Shown here piece by piece: positions 14,491 through 22,200 of a stretch of DNA of 32,399 bases (its first letter is position 1; each line of letters opens with the position of its first letter). The DNA is from CAUPWF01 sp964369425 (GTDB taxonomy: Bacteria; Bacillota; Clostridia; Lachnospirales; Lachnospiraceae). Where the stretch lies: NCBI GenBank assembly GCA_964369425.1, contig CAYJGW010000030.1, positions 1 to 32,399 of the forward strand, read 5' to 3'. The notes beneath the pieces were generated by a model. It had not been told where the DNA came from and did not search any database. It saw only the letters and a list, made by a program, of their open reading frames with translations. A program made the position numbers and the translations under genes.

Positions 14491-14835
14491 CTATCTTTTA
14501 TTGTCGTCTTCCTCTGGCACTACTTCCTTCACATCTGATTCTACCTCAACTGTCTGCTCTTTGATAACTTCTGCTACTTCATCACTCACTTCAGCGTTCC
14601 CTTCACTAGGTGTTGGCACATCTGTTTGATCCACTTGCGGAAGTTGCAATAGTTTTTTCGCGCGTAGAAACAAAACTGTTCCACCAAATATTACAAAGAA
14701 TGCCCCAATTAATATAAACAAAATGTAATGATCCTGTCTCTCTTCTAATGCCCCCATAATCAACTGTACACCTGTATATGCAAGATATCCTCCAGCAATT
14801 GCCATAATTACATCTCTTGATTTATTGTTTTCCAT
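14491..14835 (-). CDS. Small membrane protein of unknown function
   Basis: I do not recognise this 114-residue protein. Two hydrophobic helices (about 8-28 and 37-57) are joined by a short E-E-R-Q-D-H loop, followed by a basic turn (R-A-K-K) and an acidic tail rich in Glu, Asp and Val. The positive-inside rule suggests the tail faces the cytoplasm. AGGAGGG lies about 6 nt before the ATG, so translation is well supported. It lies 26 nt upstream of ispF on the same strand and follows a tRNA terminator, so it may be expressed by read-through or from a promoter I cannot see. Confidence 0.7.
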   Translation of the reverse strand: MENNKSRDVIMAIAGGYLAYTGVQLIMGALEERQDHYILFILIGAFFVIFGGTVLFLRAKKLLQLPQVDQTDVPTPSEGNAEVSDEVAEVIKEQTVEVESDVKEVVPEEDDNKR

Positions 14836-14871
14836 CTTTGCCCTCCTGATTCATTTTTTCTTTCGTATAGC

Positions 14872-14899
14872 AAAAAGAACCAACCTTTCGGTTAGTTCT
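14872..14899 (-). terminator. Terminator of the tRNA-Val/tRNA-Met operon
   Basis: On the minus strand AGAACTAACC, a GAAA tetraloop and GGTTGGTTCT form a hairpin with one internal mismatch, followed by TTTT. It lies 6 nt after the tRNA-Met gene. Confidence 0.8.
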
Positions 14900-14904
14900 T
14901 GTAG

Positions 14905-14978
14905 TAGCGGAAACTGGATTTGAACCAGCGACACCACGGGTATGAACCGTGTGCTCTAGCCAACTGAGCTATTCCGCC
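14905..14978 (-). tRNA. tRNA-Met (CAU), elongator type
   Basis: The 74-nt cloverleaf starts GGCGGAA and closes with TTCCGCT plus discriminator A. The anticodon stem CACGG/CCGTG holds the loop TTCATAC with anticodon CAU. The G1-U72 pair and the GGCGG start fit elongator tRNA-Met and not the initiator (which has a 1-72 mismatch) or tRNA-Ile2. CCA is not encoded. Confidence 0.93.
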
Positions 14979-15001
14979 AGAATACACATTTTTCAGTGTA
15001 A

Positions 15002-15074
15002 TGGGACCAACAGGGCTCGAACCTGTGACCCCCTGCTTGTAAGGCAGGTGCTCTCCCAGCTGAGCTATGATCCC
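15002..15074 (-). tRNA. tRNA-Val (UAC)
   Basis: The 73-nt cloverleaf has acceptor GGGATCA/TGGTCCC, discriminator A and anticodon stem CCTGC/GCAGG around the loop CTTACAA, giving UAC. CCA is not encoded. It is transcribed before tRNA-Met from a shared promoter, with a 23-nt spacer. Confidence 0.95.
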
Positions 15075-15110
15075 ATGTTTGCGAGCTGCGTTTCCGTAAC
15101 TCGCTTTGCT

Positions 15111-15140
15111 ATTATACTACTGATTTTCAACAAATGTCAA
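15111..15140 (-). promoter_or_regulatory. Sigma-A promoter of the tRNA-Val/tRNA-Met operon
   Basis: Consensus TTGACA (15140-15135) and TATAAT (15116-15111) are separated by 18 nt, and the start lies about 30 nt before tRNA-Val. A GCGAG...CTCGC inverted repeat lies in the short leader. Confidence 0.88.
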
Positions 15141-15176
15141 CACTTTTTTCACATTTTTTTAAACTTTTTAATTTTT

Positions 15177-17354
15177 CTATAATTTCAGTCCTTTTAAAAC
15201 GTCTGCAAATGCCGAATTTATAGGCTCTTCTTCCTTATTTTGCTTGTTCAAATATTTCGCAATTTCTTTCTTAGAAACCCCTGCTCCTTCTTTTTTTCTT
15301 CGTTCTGTGAAAGAATCCAATTTCTCTTTATGACCACAAGTGTTGCATACAAATTGTTGTTTGTCTCCCTTACCCCATAATTCTAATTTTTTATGACATT
15401 TTGGACATCTTGCATTTGAGGTTCTAGATACAGTCTCTTTATAACCACACTCTCTATCTTGACAAGCTTTCATCGTGCTATTTTTCCCCTTTACAAGTAA
15501 GAGATATTTCCCACACTCGGGACACTTTGTTCTTGTCACATTGTCATGCTTAAATGTTCCTGCTGCTACTTTTATCTCTGAAGTTAAGGATTTTGTGTAT
15601 CCAATAATCTCTTGATAAAATTTACTTTCATCTAATTGTCCTTTTGCCATCATAGAAAGTTTCTTTTCCCAAGTCGCCGTTAACTCTGGCTTTTTTAGAT
15701 CTGTCGGAACTAATTCCAACAATTGTTTACCTTTTGTCGTAATCCCTATCTCTTTTCCTTTACTTTCAATCAAAAATGAATGATACAATTTTTCTATGAT
15801 GTCTGCTCTTGTTGCAACTGTTCCAAGTCCCCCAGTCTCTCCAAGTATCTTTGCGTCTTCTTTGTTTCCACTCTCCATAAACTTCACAGGATTTTCCATC
15901 GCAGTCAGTAGTGTCGCCTCTGTAAAACGTGGCGGTGGCGTTGTTTTTCCTTCTGTTAACTTTACTGCATCTACCTTGATTTTCTGACCTGACTGGATTC
16001 CTAAAAGAGAAGCACTCTCCTCCCTCTCATCTGACACCTCTTCATATACGGCTTTCCACCCACTGTTTTTTGTCACATTTTTCGTGGCTGTAAAACACTC
16101 TCCTTCCACCTCTAGCATAACAGATGTCTGTGCATATTCATACGCTGGATACAATACTGCAAAAAATCTACGAACAACTAAATCGTATATTTTTCGCTCC
16201 TCTACTGTCATCTTATCTAACTCTACATATCCTTCTGTCGGTATAATAGCATGGTGATCGCTCACTTTTGTATCGTTTACAAATGCTAACTTCCCTGTCA
16301 ATACTTTTTTCTTTGCAACTTGTGATAGTGTACGATAAGGACCTACTCCACACGCTTCCAAGCGCTCTTTAATTGTTCCTACAATATCGGAAGTCAGATA
16401 TCTAGAATCTGTTCTAGGGTAAGTGAGCACCTTATGATTTTCATACAATCGCTGCATAATATTTAAGGTATGTTTTGCTGATAAGTCATATTTTTGATTG
16501 GCATCTCTTTGTAACTCTGTCAAATCGTACAATAGGGGCGCCTGTGTCATTTTATCTTTTTTCGTAACCTCTTTTACTAGAGCCATTTCATCTTTCACTT
16601 TAGACACAACTTCTTCTATTCTACTCTTTTGAAAACTTCTAGCGCCTCCACTTTTTTTATCTTGCCACTGAAATCCGTTCCCAGCCACAGTAATTCCACA
16701 TCCATAAAATGATTCTGGCTTGAAACTCCTTATATCATTTTCTCTTTTTGCAATCATTTGAAGTGTTGGAGTCTGTACACGTCCACAAGAAAGCTGTGCA
16801 TTGTACTTACACGTCAATGCTCTTGTGGCATTCATCCCTACTACCCAATCTGCTTTCGCTCTGCTTCTCGCTGCATTATATAGATTTTGGTACTCTTTCC
16901 CAGTCTTTAACTTCTGAAACCCTTCTCGAATCGCTTTGTCTGTCACTGATGAAATCCATAATCTTTTCAGCACTTTTTTGCAACCTGCTTTGTCAAGAAT
17001 CCACCGAGCAACCAATTCGCCTTCTCGTCCTGCATCTGTAGCAATAATAACTTCTGTCACATCTTTTCTCAGCAGCTGGGATTTAACCATCTGAAACTGC
17101 TTCCCTGTTTTGCCAATCACTTGTAATTTCCACTCTTTTGGAATCATAGGAAGCACCTCTAATTTCCACTCCTTCCATGATTCGTCATACTGCTCCGGGG
17201 GTGCTAGTTCTACTAAATGCCCAAGAGCCCAAGTCACAATGTACTGATTCCCTTCTAAAGCACCATTCCCTATTTTTTTATTACACTTTAAAACTCTTGC
17301 TATATCACGTCCTACTGATGGTTTTTCAGCTAGGACAACTACTTTATTTCCCAT
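15177..17354 (-). CDS. topB: DNA topoisomerase III
   Basis: This type IA topoisomerase (725 residues, close to B. subtilis TopB) nicks and passes single strands, resolving recombination and replication intermediates. The Toprim domain has E10-K-P-S and the D107-A-G-R-E-G-E acidic cluster. The catalytic tyrosine is Y312 in T-Y-P-R-T-D-S-R-Y-L. R-V-Q-T-P-T (192-197) is another family block. The C-terminus carries zinc-ribbon cysteine pairs (C-P-E-C with a later C, and C-P-K-C with C-N-T-C). GAGGA precedes the ATG. No conjugation or plasmid genes lie nearby, so it looks like the chromosomal housekeeping copy. Confidence 0.93.
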   Translation of the reverse strand: MGNKVVVLAEKPSVGRDIARVLKCNKKIGNGALEGNQYIVTWALGHLVELAPPEQYDESWKEWKLEVLPMIPKEWKLQVIGKTGKQFQMVKSQLLRKDVTEVIIATDAGREGELVARWILDKAGCKKVLKRLWISSVTDKAIREGFQKLKTGKEYQNLYNAARSRAKADWVVGMNATRALTCKYNAQLSCGRVQTPTLQMIAKRENDIRSFKPESFYGCGITVAGNGFQWQDKKSGGARSFQKSRIEEVVSKVKDEMALVKEVTKKDKMTQAPLLYDLTELQRDANQKYDLSAKHTLNIMQRLYENHKVLTYPRTDSRYLTSDIVGTIKERLEACGVGPYRTLSQVAKKKVLTGKLAFVNDTKVSDHHAIIPTEGYVELDKMTVEERKIYDLVVRRFFAVLYPAYEYAQTSVMLEVEGECFTATKNVTKNSGWKAVYEEVSDEREESASLLGIQSGQKIKVDAVKLTEGKTTPPPRFTEATLLTAMENPVKFMESGNKEDAKILGETGGLGTVATRADIIEKLYHSFLIESKGKEIGITTKGKQLLELVPTDLKKPELTATWEKKLSMMAKGQLDESKFYQEIIGYTKSLTSEIKVAAGTFKHDNVTRTKCPECGKYLLLVKGKNSTMKACQDRECGYKETVSRTSNARCPKCHKKLELWGKGDKQQFVCNTCGHKEKLDSFTERRKKEGAGVSKKEIAKYLNKQNKEEEPINSAFADVLKGLKL

Positions 17355-17429
17355 ACTCTTATCCTCATATTTTATATTTTTATCATCTCAAAAGCCCTTG
17401 ATTCCAACATGCTTTTGATTTTCTTTCCT

Positions 17430-17438
17430 ATTATAGCA
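17430..17438 (-). promoter_or_regulatory. Candidate extended -10 promoter of topB
   Basis: On the minus strand TGC-TATAAT (17438-17430) forms an extended -10 about 75 nt upstream of the topB start. No good -35 is visible, as is common for extended -10 promoters. Confidence 0.5.
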
Positions 17439-17568
17439 AAAAATCAAAGCCAATGTGGTTTTTTTGAACAAATTATTCATTGCATAATCGCAGCAATCAT
17501 GTTACTTTTAGTTAAACGCGAATTTTATTATAATGAAAGAAATCCAGACTGGAACTACTCTTCCTGTC

Positions 17569-17594
17569 AATGAAATACACATGTGGATTTCATT
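17569..17594. repeat. 26-bp near-perfect palindrome upstream of the toxin gene
   Basis: AATGAAAT (17569-17576) and ATTTCATT (17587-17594) flank an inner CACATGTG, with only one non-complementary pair. It could be a protein-binding dyad or an RNA hairpin. A TATAAT box at 17529-17534 lies upstream without a good -35. The rest of 17440-17640 holds no gene. Confidence 0.6.
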
Positions 17595-17624
17595 AAAAAT
17601 GACAATTGCCTGCGACTGAATGGA

Positions 17625-17653
17625 TTTAAGTAGAACCTTGAAAACCTTATAAT
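17625..17653 (+). promoter_or_regulatory. Candidate promoter of the holin-like toxin mRNA
   Basis: A perfect TATAAT lies at 17648-17653; the -35 position (17625-17630, TTTAAG) is weak. Transcription would start near 17660 and give a leader of about 60 nt. Confidence 0.5.
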
Positions 17654-17719
17654 GTATTTACCCAGGCAACCGAGGGGCGCATCCATCTATTTCAAAGTCT
17701 TGTGAAAGGGGTGGTGCTT

Positions 17720-17815
17720 ATGTACGTTACATATGGCGATTTGTTTACATTAATACTAATGATTATCGCAATCGTTTCACTCGTAAAAAACTTTTATGAT
17801 ACACGTAAAAAGTAG
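17720..17815 (+). CDS. Holin-like small toxin peptide of a type I toxin-antitoxin module
   Basis: This short gene encodes 31 residues, starting MYVTYGDLF and ending with a basic cytoplasmic-type tail (Y-D-T-R-K-K). The middle is one hydrophobic helix of about 18 residues. That layout, an N-terminal polar lead, a single membrane span and a lysine/arginine end, is that of the putative holin-like toxins of Firmicutes (TxpA/Fst-like and Clostridioides type I toxins), which depolarise the membrane when over-expressed. AAAGGGGTGG provides a strong ribosome site. The stop codon lies in the left arm of a terminator that a convergent antisense RNA shares, as in known type I modules. The family call is by layout, since the peptide is too short for certainty. 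Confidence 0.72.
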   Translation: MYVTYGDLFTLILMIIAIVSLVKNFYDTRKK

Positions 17816-17902
17816 TCGCTCCGTCTTGGTAGGATAAGCGACTACTTCGTTTTTCTTTACTTGGAATAAATAGGGTCAAGCTATCTACTCGGTTGTCTTG
17901 TT
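17806..17902 (-). ncRNA. Putative antisense RNA antitoxin of the holin-like toxin
   Basis: A consensus minus-strand promoter (17937-17909) points toward the toxin gene. Transcription from about 17902 would run to the shared hairpin at 17846-17811 and stop at its TTTTT (17810-17806), giving an RNA of about 95 nt that overlaps the toxin mRNA 3' end tail to tail. No open reading frame lies in it. An antisense role is inferred from geometry. Confidence 0.7.
17811..17852. terminator. Bidirectional terminator shared by toxin mRNA and antisense RNA
   Basis: AGTAGTCGCT (17811-17820) and AGCGACTACT (17837-17846) form a perfect 10-bp stem. T-runs follow on both strands: GTTTTTC on the plus strand and TTTTT on the minus strand. 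Confidence 0.88.
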
Positions 17903-17908
17903 AAGTAC

Positions 17909-17937
17909 ATTATAAGGTGGATCTGCAAAATTGTCAA
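17909..17937 (-). promoter_or_regulatory. Perfect-consensus sigma-A promoter of the antisense RNA
   Basis: TTGACA (17937-17932), exactly 17 nt, then TATAAT (17914-17909) on the minus strand. No gene lies on that strand for 500 nt downstream except the antisense region itself, so the promoter must serve a small RNA. It looks much stronger than the toxin promoter. Nothing else is seen in 17940-18024. Confidence 0.88.
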
Positions 17938-18024
17938 ATTTATTCGAGAATAGAAGTTAATCAAACCATCTTTTAAGGTAGCTTTCATGTTGCATTTGTA
18001 CTATTATTTTGAATTTATTTCAAT

Positions 18025-18070
18025 ATAAAAAATACGCAAACCCTTATTTTTAAAGAATTTACGTATTTTC
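18025..18070 (-). terminator. Terminator of tRNA-Leu
   Basis: On the minus strand AAAATACGTAAA (18069-18058) pairs with TTTGCGTATTTT (18040-18029) with one mismatch, followed by T. It begins about 18 nt after the tRNA. Confidence 0.7.
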
Positions 18071-18086
18071 GTCATTTCTTCTATAA

Positions 18087-18171
18087 TGCAGGAGATGGGA
18101 CTTGAACCCACACAAGCGCATTGCTTACAAGATCCTTAGTCTTGCTCGTCTGCCAGTTCCGACACTCCTGC
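18087..18171 (-). tRNA. tRNA-Leu (AAG)
   Basis: The 85-nt class II tRNA has acceptor GCAGGAG/CTCCTGC, discriminator A, a long variable arm (AAGC...GCTT) and T-loop TTCAAGT. Anticodon stem CAAGA/TCTTG holds the loop CTAAGGA, so U33 is followed by A34-A35-G36, reading CUU and, if A34 is deaminated to inosine, CUC. A34 is rare in bacterial tRNAs outside tRNA-Arg(ACG). CCA is not encoded. Confidence 0.93.
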
Positions 18172-18182
18172 ACAACAGTAAT

Positions 18183-18211
18183 AGTATACTATTTTTTTAT
18201 GGTAGTGTCAA
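18183..18211 (-). promoter_or_regulatory. Sigma-A promoter of tRNA-Leu
   Basis: TTGACA (18211-18206), 17 nt, TATACT (18188-18183) on the minus strand, 11 nt before the tRNA. Confidence 0.88.
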
Positions 18212-18245
18212 TATTTTTTTCCCTAAATCGTTTCCTCATGCATTA

Positions 18246-18290
18246 AAGCCCCTATAGCGCTTTTACTTTTGCGCTATAGGGGCTTCTTCT
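18246..18290 (-). terminator. Long hairpin after the surface-protein gene
   Basis: AAGCCCCTATAGCGC (18246-18260) and GCGCTATAGGGGCTT (18271-18285) form a perfect 15-bp stem just beyond the surface-protein stop codon. The T-run on the minus side is short, but the stem is very stable. It separates that gene from the tRNA-Leu promoter. Confidence 0.75.
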
Positions 18291-18295
18291 TTTAA

Positions 18296-19105
18296 TTATG
18301 CACTCTGTTCTTGTGCTTCATCATCATTATTCTTTTTTCTAATAAAGAACATAATAACAATTTGTGTAATTACAACTAATGCAAAGATGATACTATAAAT
18401 ATCAAAGATTATCATTGGTTGACTTAAATCTTGTGTCACCAAGAATAGAATAATGTTAAATACTGCAAGCAATGCAAGTACTCCACTTGTTACTAATCTC
18501 TTCTTGTGCTTCGACTCCTCTGTCTCGTCACCTTCCTCGTCTTCCTCTTCATCACGTTTCTTAGGTCTAATTACTGTATAAGCAACTGCAAACACTACTG
18601 CTAAGATTGTCATAATAAGATCAAACAGGCTCCATGCTCCTCCGACTTTGTCAAAAACACCCATTGACAATGGTACTCCACCATCTACTACAAGCTCTGC
18701 TTCATAAGTATCTTCACCAATTGTTAAGCGAATAATGTGTGTCCCATCTTCTAACGTTGCAATGTAGTCTGGATCGATAATCAACTTGCCATCTTCATCT
18801 ATTGTGTAGTCATCTTCATCCAACTCATTGTTATCAACTTCTACTTTTGATACATCTCCTTCGTCAGTTGGAGGTGTAATAACTAAATCTTCATCTCCAC
18901 CATTTGAATTATCTTCATTATCTGTTCCACCATCTTCGTTTGTACCACCTTCAGAATCATCTCCGTCATCCGGTGTGGTTTCTTCATCGCCTTCGTCTGG
19001 TGTGGTTCCTTCATCGCCTTCGTCTGGTGTGGTTCCTCCATCACCTCCGCCTGGTGTGGTTCCTCCATCACCTCCGCCTGGTGTGGTTCCTCCATCACCT
19101 CCGCC
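18296..19105 (-). CDS. Giant surface protein, C-terminal part (after the assembly gap)
   Basis: This piece of 269 residues continues the gene at 19206-24599. It opens inside a GGGDGGTTP tandem repeat that decays into D-E-G-D-E-G/E-T-T-P copies and an acidic, Asn-rich linker. A small Ig-like domain follows (V-D-N-N-E-L-D-E-D-D-Y-T-I, then D-P-D-Y-I-A-T-L-E-D-G-T-H), of the X2-like kind found near the ends of Gram-positive surface proteins. The end has three to four membrane helices (G-G-A-W-S-L-F-D-L-I, a charged loop with K-R-D-E-E-E, then two hydrophobic runs) and a short tail. There is no LPXTG motif, so anchoring is by membrane helices and not sortase. The apparent ATG within or next to the gap in another frame is an artefact. 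Confidence 0.8.
   Translation of the reverse strand, partial: GGGDGGTTPGGGDGGTTPGGGDGGTTPDEGDEGTTPDEGDEETTPDDGDDSEGGTNEDGGTDNEDNSNGGDEDLVITPPTDEGDVSKVEVDNNELDEDDYTIDEDGKLIIDPDYIATLEDGTHIIRLTIGEDTYEAELVVDGGVPLSMGVFDKVGGAWSLFDLIMTILAVVFAVAYTVIRPKKRDEEEDEEGDETEESKHKKRLVTSGVLALLAVFNIILFLVTQDLSQPMIIFDIYSIIFALVVITQIVIMFFIRKKNNDDEAQEQSA
18961..19105 (-). repeat. 27-bp tandem repeat encoding GGGDGGTTP
   Basis: The plus-strand unit TGGTGTGGTTCC plus TCCATCACCTCCGCC recurs contiguously. The copies next to the gap are identical, and those toward 18961 are diverged. The sequence beyond the gap resumes (19206) exactly at a unit boundary. There are no spacers, so it is not a CRISPR array. Copy number is likely variable. 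Confidence 0.9.
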
Positions 19106-19205
19106 NNNNNNNNNNNNNNNNNNNNNNNNNNNNNNNNNNNNNNNNNNNNNNNNNNNNNNNNNNNNNNNNNNNNNNNNNNNNNNNNNNNNNNNNNNNNNNN
19201 NNNNN
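19106..19205. other. Assembly gap of 100 N
   Basis: The run is exactly 100 N, a conventional size for a gap of unknown length. Both flanks end on a codon and repeat-unit boundary, so the true missing length should be a multiple of 27 bp. With 100 N the reading frame is broken artificially. Confidence 0.97.
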
Positions 19206-22200
19206 TGGTGTGGTTCCTTCATTTTGGTTCCAAATTGCGGTGATAATCACATCACCTTCTGGCATCGTAAAACTTGTACTAGATGTTTGCCCCAATACCA
19301 ATCCACTAGGGCTTGTAACTGTCCACCCACCAAATGTGTATCCATTTCTAGAACCTGCATCAACTGTTACTTGTGCTCCTGGAAGATATGTTCCTGCCCC
19401 AGAATTACTTGAATAACTTCCATTAACGGTAACATCATAAGTCTTTTTCCAAGTTGCTCTAAGGATAACTTTTGTGTCTGGCATCGTAAACTCTGACTTT
19501 GTTGATTGTCCTATTACAAATCCACTTGGTGCCGCTTCTATAATCCACTGATCAAATACATAGCCGTCTTTTGTACCTGCATCAATAGTCACTTTTACGC
19601 CTTGTGTGTATGTTCCCGAACCATCGTTTTCAGCTTCACTATCTAATACTTCTACCTCATATTTAAAGTGCGGATATACTGTTGTTGGTCCTTCAATCGG
19701 TTTATCTGGATTAAATGGTGTTCTATTTCCTTCTTCATCTTCCACATACCAATCACCGAACTCTTCACCATTTGGTCCTGTTGGTGTTTTTTCTGGAAGC
19801 GTAGGTGTTTTTCCTTGGTCTACGGTTTCTTTATGGAATGGTTCTTCACCTTCTGGTGTACCTTCCGTTTCTGTTTCATATACTACATCATACTTATAAT
19901 GTGGATATAGTACTAAATTACTATCGATTTTTGTATCAAAATCAAATTCTTTACGTACACCGTTTTCTTCATAATACCATCCGATAAACTCTCCACCTTT
20001 TGGATCCACAGGAGGTACTGCCCCTTCTCCTAATGTTGGATCTGTAATTGTAGTATTTTGTTTTACATCTGTCATAACATCATATGGCTGTTTGCCTTCT
20101 GGTGTTCCAGTAGTCTCTAGCTCAAAAGTAACTGTGTACTTAAAGTGTGGATATGCTGTCACTGGTCCTTCAATCGGTTTATCTGGATTAAATGGTGTTC
20201 TATTTCCTTCTTCATCTTCCACATACCAATCATCAAACTCTCCACCGTTTGGATCTGTTGGGTTTGTAGTAGGAAGTGTTGGCTTTTTGCCTTGATCCAC
20301 TTCATCTTTTTCCCAATATTCCTCATCTCCTGGGTTACCATCTGTCTCTTCCTCGAAAGTCACTTCATACTTATAATGTGGATACAATATCACATCAGTT
20401 GTCATTTTTTTCCCAAATTCAAATTCTGTTCTATTGCCATTCTCATCTTCTTGATACCATCCGATGAATTCTCCACCTTCCACTTCTGGAACTTCTTTTT
20501 TAGTCTTTTCTGAGACGTCATCTTTTTCAACTGTCAATATATCAAGTATATCTGGGTCTGCTTTATCTGTAGACTCTTTAAACGTAATGATAAAGCTTCC
20601 TTCTGTTCGGTCACTGACTTGAATATCTATGCTACCTGTTGCCTCTCCACCTTCCACTAACATCTTCTTAGCTGCTTGTGTTGGTGCTTTTGATGGCACT
20701 GATTCAAAGTTTGGAGCAAACGGAACAGTTGCTGTATATGTCTTACTTCCTAATGTCAAATTAGGCGTAGTAGTGTTTGTTGTACTTGCAACTGGTTCCC
20801 ATGTATACGTAGGACCATAGGATAATTTTGTTCCAGCTGTCAAGAACGCTGTAATATCACTGCCGGTTGGTGCTGCTGTTATTGGCTCTGCTACAGTATC
20901 ACCTTTATAATACATAGTTTTAGTTGTTGTTAATGTTAAGGTATCTGTCACATCACCTCTATAGATGCGGGCTGCCACATCCGATACGCCTGATAAGTTG
21001 CTATCATCATTAGATTTTTTTGCAAGCTCATCTTTTCTTGTAATGATATATCCACCATTTGTTACCGCTGACTGTAAATAGCTATCTGCTACTAATGTTG
21101 CGTCGTCTGGAATAAATAACTCTTGGTCTTTTGCAAAATCAATAACAATCTCTCCCGCATTGGCAAATTCTGTAATATCGATATCACCTTTGATGCTCCA
21201 GTGTGGACTTACCCAAGCGCCTTTTTCTCCAGCTTCTTGGAGTGTAACCTCTCTAGTAATTAGACTTTCTATCTCCCCTGTCTCCTCACTTATGTTTAAA
21301 CCACTTAGAACGCTAGCTTTGACATCTTCATCTGGTCGTTGCTCTAACCTCAATACATTAAGCGATTCGCTATTGTAATCCGTCAACCCTGTTCCCGCAG
21401 GAAGCATTATGAATGACAATATTTCATTTACTACATTCTTTGGTTGCACATCACTTTCCATATAGGCACTGCCCACTACACTTCCCATTATTTCAACAAA
21501 TGCTAATGGTCCATTATACCACCCCGCTGCAACACCACCTGTATATTCTTCAAAAGTAAGTTCATTCTCTTCTTTTTTCATGGTTTGTTCAATAATCACT
21601 GTAGCATCACCATTTACAAGTTCAAGACTTTCTTTGATTATTTCCACAAAAACATCTACTTCTTCCTCTGAAATTCCTGCTTCTTCTTGTTCTACAAGCA
21701 GAACTTTCAACTCTTCTACGAATGTATCAAAATATTCAGTCGGCTCACCTATAACAGCTTTGTATACATTACCATTAAATACTACATCATCATCAACAAA
21801 GATATGAACCTCTCCTAAGTTTTTAGGCATCACTTTAGAAATCAGACGTTCAATCATTGCCTTTATCGGTCCCATTGTACCTTCTGGTGATGAATCTTCT
21901 AATGGTGGTTCACTCGCCGCTTGTAACTCTGGCTGGGATTCTTGACTTAAATCAAATGATCCACTTCCATAGATATTGCTCAATGTATTACTACCAATTG
22001 CGCCTATATTACCACCGAACACTTCAATCGTAGCATTTCCTTTTCCTTCTACTTCTGTTCGCTCTCTGTAATATTCTCCAAAAGTTTCATCAATTAGCAC
22101 TTCACCAAGAGTATATCCTATATAAGATGATAATCCGCCTCCGAATATATTCTCTTGCACAGTTCCACCTGTCATTTTAATGAATGTATCTCCACCTACT

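Noticed and set aside
14949..15182. Open frame of 77 codons on the plus strand
   Set aside because: It runs antisense across the tRNA-Met and tRNA-Val genes; the translated phrase is the well-known false protein from tRNA antisense.
15177..17354. topB as a sign of an integrated conjugative element
   Set aside because: No relaxase, type IV secretion, integrase or att repeats are seen, and housekeeping genes surround it.
18961..19105. CRISPR-like direct repeats
   Set aside because: Units are contiguous without spacers, in frame, and encode GGGDGGTTP; no cas genes are present.
18828..19416. Long plus-strand open frames with Pro/Ser or Leu/His repeats
   Set aside because: They are shadows of the 27-bp repeat of the minus-strand surface gene and cross the N run.
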